Assembly: GCA_002067705.1 (NCBI GenBank)
Contig: MVRL01000089.1
Span: 51,209 to 115,208, forward strand
Source of the DNA: Methanosaeta sp. PtaU1.Bin112
Lineage (GTDB): Archaea; Halobacteriota; Methanosarcinia; Methanotrichales; Methanotrichaceae
DNA: 64,000 nt
Reading direction: 5' to 3'
Of the stretch, positions 25,844-34,534 are shown piece by piece; the stretch's first letter is position 1; the number at the start of each line of letters is the position of its first letter. The notes beneath the pieces are model-generated. The model did no database searches. It worked only from the letters and a program-made list of their open reading frames with translations, and was not told the origin of the DNA. The position numbers and the translations under genes are program-made.

Positions 25844-25874
25844 ATGTTCCGGACGTTTGGTAATTTCCGAACAT
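25844..25874. promoter_or_regulatory. Inverted-repeat operator candidate between regulator and RND transporter
   Basis: ATGTTCCGGA (25844-25853) and TTCCGAACAT (25865-25874) form a near-perfect inverted repeat with one extra C, 11 bases apart, in the 71-base divergent intergenic region. A palindromic AAGTACTT/ACTTTTAAGT stretch at 25825-25840 may hold the regulator's TATA element. The position suits autoregulation by the winged-helix protein. Confidence 0.4.
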
Positions 25875-25876
25875 AA

Positions 25877-28210
25877 TTGAGGTATATACGATTGACCGGC
25901 AAAGGACGTCTTGGCCAGTGGATCGCAGACAATCCAATCATAATCATGGCTGCAGCATTGCTTCTAACCGTTGCTTCCTTGCACTACACCCAGCAAATAG
26001 AGATGCAGGGAATGACAACGGAGGGCATGGTAGGAAAAGATTCTGCGCTCTATCAGCTTTACGACCATCTTTATGTAGAAAAGTTTGCCACCGAGTCCAT
26101 AGCTGTGCTCATTGAGGCGGATGATGTTACAAAGCCGGATATTCTGAGGTCGATGGATAAATTCTCACAAAAGATGCGTATGGCTCCTGACGTGCTGGCC
26201 GTGACAAGCATCGCCGATATCGTGGCCGATACGGAGATGAGCGAGAGCGGCATCCGAAAAATTCCGACCCAAGAGAGGGTGGACGAGATTTTAGCCTATC
26301 CCTCTAATCTCCCGGCAGCAAATGCCATGATGCCTGATAAAAAGCACACCATGCTCTCCATCGATTTGCCAGTTTCACTAACGGAATCGCAACTCAGAGA
26401 GATCTATGCAGAGACATCTGGCCAGGTGAAAATGGCCGAGTTTCCTCCCGACGTGATCATTACGGTTACCGGCGAGCCGGCGCTCATGCAATCCATAACT
26501 GACGAGATGGCCGAGAGCAACGGACCTATCCTTGCTCTAGCCGGCATTCTCATGATAGTAGCACTTTTGATCTCGTTTAATCATGTGAGATGGTCGCTTC
26601 TTCCCATACCCATTGTCTTCCTGGGAGTAACCTGGTCCTTCGGAGCTATGGGTTTTCTCCATATACCATTTACCATGGTATCAATGTCGGCCTTCCCGGT
26701 GTTGATCGGCATCGGCATAGACTATGCAATCCAATTTCATAATAGGATTGATGAAGAATTCGTCAAGAGCGGCTCACCAAGGCAGGCTGTGATAGAGACC
26801 GTCAGCAATGTCTCCAAGCCCGTCATGATAGCTCTGATCATAACCGCTATGGGTTTTATCTCCCTCCTCACCTCTTCCGTGCCCATGACCAGGGATTTTG
26901 GGCTGCTATGTCTGATCGGGCTCTTCCTTTGCTATCTGTCAGCCCTTTTTGTGGGGGTCACTCTCCTTTACCTCATGAAGAGGAGAAATTCTTCCCAAAG
27001 ATCAGATGAGATGGCTGATTCTCTGTCCAATGTGCAAAAAGATACGGCAATAGGGTCCATCATCGAGAAGGTATCGGACACTTGCATTCAGAGATGGCAT
27101 CTGGTGCTTGCTGTCGCTCTCTTCCTATCTCTGGTGGGAATCTATGCAGACACTCAAGTCCAGGTTGAGACCGATTTCAAGAACTATGTCCCCCAGGATC
27201 TGCCTCCCCTCATCGATTTCAGACATATGAGCGATATCTTTGGGGGTACGGACACGCTGGATCTCATCGTCCAGGCGGATGACATTACCGATCCCAATAC
27301 GTTGCATTGGATAGACGATTTTTCCAGTTATTTGAAGGAATCCCGTGATCAAATATATGGCTATGAGAGCATTGCCTCTTTAGTTAAGCAGTATAACCAG
27401 GGAGTGATTCCCGAGGACACAACCGAGATCCGGGCGGTGATCGATGAGCTGCCTGCCGGGGTGCTTTCTCGGCACCTGGATGGTCACGATACGGCGCTGA
27501 TCAAATTGAGTGTGGGCCAGGCTCTGACCAACCTGGGTGCAGAGGGCACAGACCGGCTGATCAAAGAGATCGATAAAGATATTGCCTGGAATCCACCGCC
27601 TCCGGGTGTCTCAGTGCGCGAGACGGGCGATGCTGTGGTAATGACTACCGTTATCAGTGCTCTGACTCAGGGCAGGACGGAGATGACTCTGCTCGGGCTG
27701 GTGCTCATCTTTATTGTGCTGCTTCTGATCTACAGGGACCTTATTAAGGCGCTTCTTCCCGTATTGCCAATGCTGGTGGTAATCGGATGGATGGGGGGAG
27801 TTATGTATCAGGCCGACATGAAATACTCGCCCCTCACAGCATGCCTGGGCTCACTGATTCTGGGCGTAGGTTCCGAGTATGCAATACTGATGATGGAGCG
27901 TTTCTACGAGGAGCTCTCGAGAATAGGCGAGCCCCTGGAAGCGTTACGGGTCTCCTCCAAGCGAATCGGATCGGCCCTCATCGCCTCTGGTCTTACAACT
28001 ATATTTGGATTTGCCGCCTTGATATCCTCGCCCTTCCTGATAACCAATAATTTCGGAACTGTTACAGTCTTGGCAATTATCTTCGCATTGCTCACGACCT
28101 TTACAGTCTTCGTGGTGCTAATGTACCGCATGGAGATTCAGCGTGCGGTGGTTGAGAATGCGAAATATGAGCTGCAAAAAGCCCTCAAGCTGATAGCAAG
28201 AGGTGGATGA
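25877..28210 (+). CDS. RND-superfamily transporter, HAE3/MMPL type
   Basis: A 777-residue membrane protein in two similar halves, each with one N-terminal helix, a large extracytoplasmic loop and a five-helix block. Half 1: ILALAGILMIVALLISFNH, then GIGIDYAIQFHNRIDEEF. Half 2: a later copy with GVGSEYAILMMERFYEEL. These Asp/Glu-containing TM4 motifs are those of proton-driven RND exporters of the HAE3 group found in archaea. No ATG lies near the N-terminus; TTG at 25877 or TTG at 25892 (LTGKGRLGQWIADNP) must serve as start. The substrate is not known. It overlaps the COG1361-like gene by four bases (ATGA), so the two are co-translated and probably form one complex. Confidence 0.87.
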   Translation: MRYIRLTGKGRLGQWIADNPIIIMAAALLLTVASLHYTQQIEMQGMTTEGMVGKDSALYQLYDHLYVEKFATESIAVLIEADDVTKPDILRSMDKFSQKMRMAPDVLAVTSIADIVADTEMSESGIRKIPTQERVDEILAYPSNLPAANAMMPDKKHTMLSIDLPVSLTESQLREIYAETSGQVKMAEFPPDVIITVTGEPALMQSITDEMAESNGPILALAGILMIVALLISFNHVRWSLLPIPIVFLGVTWSFGAMGFLHIPFTMVSMSAFPVLIGIGIDYAIQFHNRIDEEFVKSGSPRQAVIETVSNVSKPVMIALIITAMGFISLLTSSVPMTRDFGLLCLIGLFLCYLSALFVGVTLLYLMKRRNSSQRSDEMADSLSNVQKDTAIGSIIEKVSDTCIQRWHLVLAVALFLSLVGIYADTQVQVETDFKNYVPQDLPPLIDFRHMSDIFGGTDTLDLIVQADDITDPNTLHWIDDFSSYLKESRDQIYGYESIASLVKQYNQGVIPEDTTEIRAVIDELPAGVLSRHLDGHDTALIKLSVGQALTNLGAEGTDRLIKEIDKDIAWNPPPPGVSVRETGDAVVMTTVISALTQGRTEMTLLGLVLIFIVLLLIYRDLIKALLPVLPMLVVIGWMGGVMYQADMKYSPLTACLGSLILGVGSEYAILMMERFYEELSRIGEPLEALRVSSKRIGSALIASGLTTIFGFAALISSPFLITNNFGTVTVLAIIFALLTTFTVFVVLMYRMEIQRAVVENAKYELQKALKLIARGG

Positions 28211-29265
28211 TGACGAGAATAAATATGGGTCTGGTTGGCGTTTGTTTATTGATCCTAATAGCCGCAGTCTCGGCTCAAAATACCTACATACCCTATGAGC
28301 TGGGCGGAGACAACTATTACACTATGTATGGCAGCCCTGATATTTCTGCCAGCATTTCCGGGACGGATGAGTTTGAGCGCGGAGATACTGTCTCCCTCTA
28401 TGTAGATCTGACCAACTATGGGCGAATATTAGGTTTTAAGGAGGATCTGACTCCGGAGGATCCAAAGGAGTTTTCATTAGCAGCTGCCGAGCTGCAGGAA
28501 GAGTACAAAAAGCCGACTGCACTAGGAATATCTGCCTATCTTCACTCCGATAATCCTCAGATAGAGGTAAAATCTGGTGACCAGGTTATTCAATCCTTAA
28601 AGTCAGGCGATAAAACCGAGTCGCCTTTGAAGTATACTATTAAGATCGGGGAGCATGCCAAAGCAGGCGCCTATCCGCTCAGCTTGAACCTGTCTTATGA
28701 TTATCAGGATAATGTTCGGGTGCAGGCTTCCAAGCTAGTTACCAGTGGGAGTGCGCCTACCCTGGCGAATTACCAGGTGTCGTATGTCTACCAGAAGGCC
28801 AATCAGACCGTCCCGCTCATCATCAATATCAAGAATCAGGCTGACTTTATAATCACCGATTCAAAAGGCGTATTATCAGCTGGAGCTAAAAAGGCAGAGG
28901 TCGAAGCGACATACAAAAATATTGGCGAGGATCCTGTCAAAGATGCCATCGCAAGGCTTTCAATCTTCAAGCCGTTCTCTTCCACCGATGATCAGGCATT
29001 TATTGGAACGCTTGCCCCGGGCGAAGAGAGGACCGTTGTATTCCGGCTTGACGTTGATTCCGATGCTACCCCTAAGGAATATGGCATAAACAGTGAGATA
29101 AAATATACCGATGTTAACGGCGATTCGATAATCTCAGAGAGCATGAAGATACCTGTAGATGTCAAGGCGGTCTCTGCATCTCTACTCGTGCCAGGCATTA
29201 TCATATTCATCATCGTTGTCGCTATCGGTGGATACTTGTACAAACGAACCCAAAAGAAGAGGTAA
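28207..29265 (+). CDS. COG1361-like extracytoplasmic protein with C-terminal anchor, RND partner
   Basis: 352 residues: signal peptide (VGVCLLILIAAVSAQN), two or more Ig/NEW3-like beta domains (ERGDTVSLYVDLTNYGRI; KAEVEATYKNIGEDPVKDAIARL; TLAPGEERTVVFRLDV), then a C-terminal membrane helix (VPGIIIFIIVVAIGGYLY) and basic tail KRTQKKR. This is the architecture of S-layer-related COG1361 proteins, often found beside archaeal HAE3 transporters. Start overlaps the transporter stop codon. It probably acts outside the membrane as an accessory or adaptor domain for the exporter. A 207-bp gap with no convincing gene follows. Confidence 0.8.
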   Translation: MMTRINMGLVGVCLLILIAAVSAQNTYIPYELGGDNYYTMYGSPDISASISGTDEFERGDTVSLYVDLTNYGRILGFKEDLTPEDPKEFSLAAAELQEEYKKPTALGISAYLHSDNPQIEVKSGDQVIQSLKSGDKTESPLKYTIKIGEHAKAGAYPLSLNLSYDYQDNVRVQASKLVTSGSAPTLANYQVSYVYQKANQTVPLIINIKNQADFIITDSKGVLSAGAKKAEVEATYKNIGEDPVKDAIARLSIFKPFSSTDDQAFIGTLAPGEERTVVFRLDVDSDATPKEYGINSEIKYTDVNGDSIISESMKIPVDVKAVSASLLVPGIIIFIIVVAIGGYLYKRTQKKR

Positions 29266-29472
29266 CGCAGGGATTATTCTCCTGCTGTTGCTTTTATTGC
29301 TCGCTAAAATTGTCTACAATGTTGTCATAGCATTTTCAAAGCTTGTATCGACAGAAAATACAGAAATTTAACATGAAAAGCATAAAAAAGCCATGGGAGG
29401 ATAGACCTTGGGCTGCATGGCGAATATGGATCAAAGACCATAGACACCTACAGCTTTTCGTCGGTGGTGCCG

Positions 29473-30030
29473 TCAAGTCATGGCCATGAGCTCTAGCTTC
29501 ATTCTGTCCGATTCACCCGATTCTGACGGAGATTCTTCTGTCGTCTGTGCCTCACTTTCTGATACATACGACAGATAGAGCTTGCGCCTCTTTCCCTGGG
29601 TCATCTTAACATGCTTCGGATCGAGTTCATGAGCGCGCTTCATCACGCTTATCACAGTGGTCTTATTCAAGCCCAGCATGTCCACCAGCTCACTGGTTGT
29701 ATACCTGCCAGGCCTTTCTTCCATGATGTCAATTAGAGATCGAGCATGGTTGTCCAAGGCCTTTCCGTCTCCCGAGCTTGTTTCCTGGATGGGCATAGGT
29801 CGTCCCTGCCGGGCCCGAAGCTGGCTCTTCAGATCGGATACCTCTTTGGATAGGCGATCAACCTGATCGATTAGCCTTCCTATGAGTTCCACATCGCTCT
29901 GTTTGGAGTCGAAATCTCTTGATATCTTTTCTATTGCAGAAATCAGCAAGAGCATGGCCTGGGCTTCTTTTCTGCTCTTCTCAATCTCTTCAGCCTTTCT
30001 CTTGTATATCTCTAAAAGCTCTTCGAACAT
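29473..30030 (-). CDS. Coiled-coil plus helix-turn-helix putative regulator
   Basis: 185 residues. The N-terminal ~75 form a coiled coil (LLEIYKRKAEEIEKSRKEA; VDRLSKEVSDLKSQLRAR). After a flexible linker, residues ~92-150 form a winged helix: NHARSLIDIMEERPGRYTT then SELVDMLGLNKTTVISVMKRA, with a basic wing (KMTQGKRRKLYLSY). The C-terminus is an acidic Ser/Glu tail. It should bind DNA as a dimer through the coiled coil. AGGAG lies about 10 bases upstream of ATG 30030, and a CTTTTAAATTT TATA-like element precedes it. No named family recognised; no evident target except the neighbourhood. Confidence 0.65.
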   Translation of the reverse strand: MFEELLEIYKRKAEEIEKSRKEAQAMLLLISAIEKISRDFDSKQSDVELIGRLIDQVDRLSKEVSDLKSQLRARQGRPMPIQETSSGDGKALDNHARSLIDIMEERPGRYTTSELVDMLGLNKTTVISVMKRAHELDPKHVKMTQGKRRKLYLSYVSESEAQTTEESPSESGESDRMKLELMAMT

Positions 30031-30254
30031 TTATGCGCTACTCCTAGTTTTCCAGTGCGATCTTATTTCAAAGCAAATTTAAAAGGTTAATGAATATGAA
30101 TAAACCATCCTGGTATATATACTTTTCTAAGAATTGTCCGCTTGCGCGAATATTTGCCAATCATCTTTACAAATCATCAGTCGCCTGAATTAGATAGACT
30201 GTAGAAGAAGACAATTCCGTATGCGAATTGTGTGGTGATTAATCCCACTATCCT

Positions 30255-31052
30255 TCAATCATCACAACTTAATATTTTAGGCAGTTCTCGGATATTCTTT
30301 ATTATCTTATCTGCAGCCACTCTCAATTTCGTGGGGGGACGAGTATCCTGCTGCACTGTAAGAATCCCCAAATCCGCCGCTCTCAAAGCGTAAATATCGT
30401 TCAGGCCGTCTCCTATCATTACCACTCTCTTGTATTGGCTTTTCAGGTTGAGTATGATTTCTTTCTTTTTCATCGGACCCGAGACTGGGTAGACTCGGGA
30501 GAGGTCTATGCCCAATTCCCTAAGATAGGTAAGACTTCTCATGCTGTCTCCTGAGGCCACATAGACATCAACTCCTTGATCATATAGTGTGGCCAAGACA
30601 TCCTTAAATCCGGGAAATGGCATTCCTCCTGTACTGAGCGCATAAGCAACCTCCTGCAGCTGGACATCAACAATCATCCCCGCTGTAATGTAATTGCTGG
30701 GACATCTGGCTGATACTTCCTGGTAGACCTCTATGATATCACCAATTCTGGCTTGAGAGCTGGCCAGAATGCGCATGGCCTGTAACTTGGAGACCGGACT
30801 GCTGGCGCAGCTTATCTCCAGCAATTGCTCGCGACCATCGATCAGCTTGTTCAGTTTATCATCCGGCTGAAAGGACAACATGAGAGACGGATCGATCTGA
30901 GGCACAACCAGGACTCGACCTTTTCTTTCCATAATCAGTTCCCATGTAACCACATTCGTCAGAATGGTGCCCTTTTCGATATCTTTGGCTACGCGATACA
31001 TCCTCAGTATTGTTCCTGCGACGTCCATGACTACGGCGAGTTCTTTGCCCAT
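30255..31052 (-). CDS. HAD-superfamily protein, soluble P-type-ATPase-like (MJ0968 type)
   Basis: 265 residues. HAD motif I is VMDVAGTI, in which the usual second acidic residue is replaced (DxAGT), close to P-type ATPases (DKTGT) and to the Methanocaldococcus protein MJ0968 (DSAGT), whose overall sequence this one resembles from memory. Motif II is in VYVASGDS, the motif III Lys near GPMKKKEI, and motif IV GDGLNDIYAL. There are no membrane segments. MJ0968 is a soluble P-type-ATPase-like phosphatase with unknown physiological substrate, so the same general activity is inferred here. Stands alone; a 224-bp gap separates it from the upstream regulator gene. Confidence 0.75.
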   Translation of the reverse strand: MGKELAVVMDVAGTILRMYRVAKDIEKGTILTNVVTWELIMERKGRVLVVPQIDPSLMLSFQPDDKLNKLIDGREQLLEISCASSPVSKLQAMRILASSQARIGDIIEVYQEVSARCPSNYITAGMIVDVQLQEVAYALSTGGMPFPGFKDVLATLYDQGVDVYVASGDSMRSLTYLRELGIDLSRVYPVSGPMKKKEIILNLKSQYKRVVMIGDGLNDIYALRAADLGILTVQQDTRPPTKLRVAADKIIKNIRELPKILSCDD

Positions 31053-31184
31053 CTCAAATCAAGATAGTCTCAGGGGTAAGATGAAGCTTTTGCCGATAGC
31101 AGGCTGCAAAAACTTTTTTATCTAGAAGATTCTAATATACCATAATTACGGGGTAGAACAACGAAGGGTATTGCAGCAGCTCTG

Positions 31185-31877
31185 TTGCTGGTGTTGCTCT
31201 TATATCCGGAGCCGGTCTTTGCCACACCGCCGATCACCGAGCCGGTCCAGGATGGTGATTTCTGCAACACGCTAAAGGTAACCGGGACGGGCGCTTTCGA
31301 AGTGGGCGTTTCGGTTAAAGATAGGCAGCTTGCTCTCGAATACTACAATTTCATGTATGGGGATGGTGATCTGGAAATGAACTCCGGAACCGTCGAAGCG
31401 CAGAGAGCAGCCAAGCTTCCAGGGATGGATAATGGCTCAGCTGTGCCGCTGAATCTGTGGGAAAGCAACAAGCTCACCTACTCAGGCAAGACCCCTATGG
31501 TGGGAACGAAGTACATACACTCAAAGGCTTTCTGGGGAGGCATAGGCGCCGAGATTACTGAGACCTTCTCGGTGACCGAGATGGAGAGGGAAGGCAGCAG
31601 TTACTTCGCATCAACCAATCCGGCTTCCTATATAACCGATCCCAGGAAGATAGAGGAGATGCTAAAGACAAGCCCAGTGCACACTGTGGGCATGCAGACC
31701 AGGAATTCCTTTAATGGAACCTGGCAAACGGATGCCAGGATGCATAAGATGTTCAGCAAGGACCTGAAGGTGCATGAGTCCTTTACTGGCAATTTCGAGG
31801 TAGAGAAGATGATCAAATTCCGGGAGAGCCCTGTGGAAGATAAGAAGCAATCTGGCTGCGAGAGCATAGACTGCTAG
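31185..31877 (+). CDS. Secreted protein of unknown function; start codon unclear
   Basis: About 230 residues. The frame is open from a TAA at about 31143, and translates as ...TTKGIAAALLLVLLLYPEPVFA, an obvious signal peptide, but no ATG exists in that stretch. TTG at 31185 or GTG at 31191 would leave out the basic N-region; an ATT at about 31170 would include part of it. The mature protein begins TPPITEPVQDGDFCNTLKV and ends in a Cys pair (GCESIDC). Rich in beta-like sequence with NGT sequons. No family recognised. A TATA-like CTAATATACC is at about 31132-31141. It could also be a gene that lost its start by a small deletion. Confidence 0.55.
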   Translation: MLVLLLYPEPVFATPPITEPVQDGDFCNTLKVTGTGAFEVGVSVKDRQLALEYYNFMYGDGDLEMNSGTVEAQRAAKLPGMDNGSAVPLNLWESNKLTYSGKTPMVGTKYIHSKAFWGGIGAEITETFSVTEMEREGSSYFASTNPASYITDPRKIEEMLKTSPVHTVGMQTRNSFNGTWQTDARMHKMFSKDLKVHESFTGNFEVEKMIKFRESPVEDKKQSGCESIDC

Positions 31878-32035
31878 AGGTCTTAGGCTCTGTCTGCGAG
31901 CTCGGGGCTCAAATAGTGATCTCGTCTGACTGAATATCTCCATGCGCAGTTCATCTCTAGACCTCATATGAATCTCATCTTAAAATAAGCCTTTTATAAA
32001 CCAGAAGCAAGAACCAGTATCTCAGGTGAAAGAGC

Positions 32036-32236
32036 TTGATTACCAATATCGATTCTAATGGCAGGATTCTGCTTCCTCTTGCGATCAGATACGGATTGCA
32101 TCTGGAGCCGGGCGATAGGATCGCTGTGGACCAGCTAGGGGATGGCACTATCATTCTAAAGAAGATTGAAGATGGTTCGACTTTGGATGTCGGGGAAGCA
32201 TCAGAGTACGGCATTTTGCAGCTGACACATAGCTGA
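32036..32236 (+). CDS. AbrB/SpoVT-type DNA-binding protein
   Basis: 66 residues, TTG start with AGGTGA about 6 bases upstream. The N-terminal ~45 residues are a swapped-hairpin AbrB fold (ITNIDSNGRILLPLAIRYG, LEPGDRIAVDQL, TIILKKI). Such proteins act as transition-state regulators or as antitoxins. No toxin (PIN, MazF-like) gene adjoins it: the next gene encodes a small secreted protein. An autonomous archaeal AbrB-type regulator is the safer call. Confidence 0.75.
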   Translation: MITNIDSNGRILLPLAIRYGLHLEPGDRIAVDQLGDGTIILKKIEDGSTLDVGEASEYGILQLTHS

Positions 32237-32352
32237 GGTATTTGCCCTAATCCATTGTCAACCAAACATGCTATGACCTTATGGGCCAATGGCAAGATAT
32301 ATGATCGTAGAGCTTCATGGGCCTGAGGAGATCAAACCAGGAGAGAACCGCG

Positions 32353-32640
32353 GTGAGCGACACGAATAAGCTAATAATATTCTTCTTAGTATTCCTCTTA
32401 TTGGCCTGCATATCTCATGCTGCGCCTTTGCAGCTGAGCGGCAACTCAGGCCGGGCGATTCTAGGTGAAATCAACTTAAGCAATAGCTCCAACGAGACCA
32501 GCACGGCCAATGACACCGAAGACCTCTGGAGCTGGGGAAAGCTCCCGGTCGGCCATTTCATCAACGATTCCGGAAAGCTGGCCGCGAGGCCCGTGAGCGA
32601 CGATGGATTGGTGGTTGTGCCGCCACGTGAAGCAGAATGA
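32353..32640 (+). CDS. Small secreted protein of unknown function
   Basis: 95 residues from GTG 32353, chosen because GGAGAG lies about 8 bases upstream; ATG 32317 in the same frame adds 12 residues. A signal peptide (LIIFFLVFLLLACISHAA) is followed by a short mature chain with several Asn-X-Ser/Thr sites (NLSNSSNETSTANDT) and a compact C-terminus (WSWGKLPVGHFINDSGKLAARP). No family recognised. Confidence 0.55.
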   Translation: MSDTNKLIIFFLVFLLLACISHAAPLQLSGNSGRAILGEINLSNSSNETSTANDTEDLWSWGKLPVGHFINDSGKLAARPVSDDGLVVVPPREAE

Positions 32641-32708
32641 GAAAAGACGCGGCGGAAACCGGAACGCCGAATAGCAATGTAGCTTCTAATTGCAAAGAAA
32701 TAACGTAG

Positions 32709-32782
32709 CGGACCCGCCGGGATTCGAACCCGGGTCCGAGGCTCCGGAGGCCTCTATTCTATCCAGACTATACTACGAGTCC
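32709..32782 (-). tRNA. tRNA-Arg (anticodon CCG)
   Basis: A 74-nt cloverleaf on the minus strand: acceptor GGACTCG/CGGGTCC (one T-G pair), anticodon stem GAGGC/GCCTC with loop CTCCGGA, anticodon CCG, T-arm CGGGTTCGAATCCCG, discriminator G. CCA is not encoded. The D-stem is weak (one A-A mismatch and wobble pairs). An AATATATT element at 32796-32803 may be its TATA box. It follows rps10 on the same strand. Confidence 0.9.
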
Positions 32783-32849
32783 ATTAAGAATCAGGAATAT
32801 ATTGGTTAGCGGGCTCTTCAACCCTCGGAAGCAGCCCCTAACTAATGGT

Positions 32850-33158
32850 TTAGCTTTCCAGCACAATCTCTATGTTTACGTTCTTTGGAACCTGGATCCT
32901 CATGAGCTGGCGCAGTGCCCTCTCATCAGCATCTAGATCGATGAGTCTCTTGTGCACCCTCATCTCCCAGTGATCCCAGGTGGCCGTTCCCTCGCCATCC
33001 GGGCTCTTCCGACAGGGAACCACCATCTTCTTGGTAGGCAGCGGGATTGGTCCTGCCATGTGGACGCCGGTCCTCTGGGCAATTCCCTTGACTTGGCCGC
33101 AAATATCATCCAGCATCAAGGGATTAGTACCGGAAAGTCGAATTCTTGCTTTCTGCAT
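32850..33158 (-). CDS. rps10: Small ribosomal subunit protein S10 (archaeal)
   Basis: 102 residues, the usual archaeal S10/uS10 length. Typical sequence [32 protein letters not shown], and the C-terminal [19 protein letters not shown]. Located 23 bases downstream of the EF-1A gene, with GGTG a few bases ahead of the ATG. S10 contacts the 30S head; in archaea the EF-2/EF-1A/S10 order is a common conserved string, seen here without rps12 and rps7 upstream. Confidence 0.95.
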   Translation of the reverse strand: MQKARIRLSGTNPLMLDDICGQVKGIAQRTGVHMAGPIPLPTKKMVVPCRKSPDGEGTATWDHWEMRVHKRLIDLDADERALRQLMRIQVPKNVNIEIVLES

Positions 33159-33181
33159 GTTTTACACCAAAAAAATTGATT

Positions 33182-34456
33182 TTAGCGTGGTACCACGCTC
33201 ATGCACATGCCGGCTGCGACGGTCGTGCCCATATCTCGAATGGCGAATCTTCCCAGCTGGGGAATCTCCTTCACCGGTTCAATGACCATGGGCTTGGATG
33301 GGGTAACCATGATAATGGCTGCATCTCCAGCCTTGATGAAAGCGGGATTCTCTTCCTTTACCGCTCCTGACCTTGGGTCCAGCTTGGCCAGAATGGATGT
33401 GATGGTGCATGCAATTTGCGCAGTATGGCAGTGGAATACTGGGGTGTATCCTGCCGATATGGCGCTGGGATGCTGCAACACTACTATCTGGGCCTTGAAT
33501 TCCTTGGCTACGGTCGGGGGCTTGGCTACCGATCCGCAGACATCGCCGCGGCGAATGTCGTTCTTGGCAACACCGCGCACGTTCCATCCGATATTGTCGC
33601 CTGGGAATGCCTCGGGGACTTCCTCGTGATGCATCTCGATGGACTTGACCTCACCAGATGCTCCTGCAGGCATAAAGACGATCTTGTCGTTCTTTCTCAT
33701 GACGCCTGTCTCGACGCGCCCTACTGGCACTGTGCCCACACCGGAGATTGTGTAGACATCCTGTACCGGAACGCGCAGGGGCAGGTTGGTTGGCTTCTGG
33801 GGTACCTTGAGGTTGTTCAGGGCTTCGAGAAGGGTCGGGCCCTTGTACCACTTCAGGTTCTCACTGGGCTTGGCGAGGTTGTCTCCCATCAGGCCGGACA
33901 TGGGTATGAAGGGTATCTCCTCAATCTTGAATCCGACCATCCTGAGCAGCTTGCCGACCTCATCCTTGACCTCGTTGAATCTCTTCTCATCGTAGGGTGG
34001 TGTGGTGGCATCGATCTTGTTCATGCCCACGATAAGCTGGCTTACGCCCAGGGTCCTGGAAAGGAAGACGTGCTCTTTGGTCTGGGCCATAACGCCGTCC
34101 GGGACGGCTACGATCAGCACGGCGGCATCAGCCTGGCTGGCACCGGTGATCATGTTCTTTACGAAGTCCCTGTGGCCCGGGCAGTCCACTACAGTAAAGT
34201 AGAACTTGGCGGTATCGAAGCGGTGATGGGCGATATCAATGGTAACGCCTCTCTCGCGCTCTTCCTTCAGGCTATCCATAACCCAGGCGAACTCGAAGGT
34301 TGCCTTTCCCTTGGATGCGGCTTCTTTCTTGTACTCATCAATGACGTGTGCGTCAACAGCTCCCGTCTCGAACATCAATCTGCCTACGGTGGTCGACTTA
34401 CCATGGTCGACATGACCTATGAATGCTAGATTGAGGTGTGGCTTTGTATCTGCCAT
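33182..34456 (-). CDS. tuf: Translation elongation factor EF-1 alpha
   Basis: 424-residue archaeal aEF-1A, the GTPase that delivers aminoacyl-tRNA to the ribosome. G1 [10 protein letters not shown]3 [19 protein letters not shown]4 NKID, and the later domains ([35 protein letters not shown]) are complete. A strong GGAGGAAATAA precedes ATG 34456. It lies between EF-2 and S10 in one likely transcript. Confidence 0.97.
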   Translation of the reverse strand: MADTKPHLNLAFIGHVDHGKSTTVGRLMFETGAVDAHVIDEYKKEAASKGKATFEFAWVMDSLKEERERGVTIDIAHHRFDTAKFYFTVVDCPGHRDFVKNMITGASQADAAVLIVAVPDGVMAQTKEHVFLSRTLGVSQLIVGMNKIDATTPPYDEKRFNEVKDEVGKLLRMVGFKIEEIPFIPMSGLMGDNLAKPSENLKWYKGPTLLEALNNLKVPQKPTNLPLRVPVQDVYTISGVGTVPVGRVETGVMRKNDKIVFMPAGASGEVKSIEMHHEEVPEAFPGDNIGWNVRGVAKNDIRRGDVCGSVAKPPTVAKEFKAQIVVLQHPSAISAGYTPVFHCHTAQIACTITSILAKLDPRSGAVKEENPAFIKAGDAAIIMVTPSKPMVIEPVKEIPQLGRFAIRDMGTTVAAGMCMSVVPR

Positions 34457-34534
34457 AATTTATTTCCTCCAACAGGCACTATCCTTATTTTTCAGTATTT
34501 CTGCCTTTGCGTTTAATCTTTTCGAAGGTCGCGC

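Noticed and set aside
29265..29371. A hydrophobic reading (GIILLLLLLLLAKIVYNVV) after the COG1361-like gene, as a possible small membrane peptide
   Set aside because: It has no start of its own near the hydrophobic part, overlaps the preceding gene in another frame upstream, and lacks a ribosome-binding site.
32036..32640. Toxin-antitoxin pair made of the AbrB-like gene and the following small gene
   Set aside because: The second protein has a signal peptide and no toxin motif.
33416..34429. A long open frame (337 codons) on the plus strand opposite the EF-1A gene
   Set aside because: It is the antisense of a highly conserved gene; its length comes from the codon bias of EF-1A.
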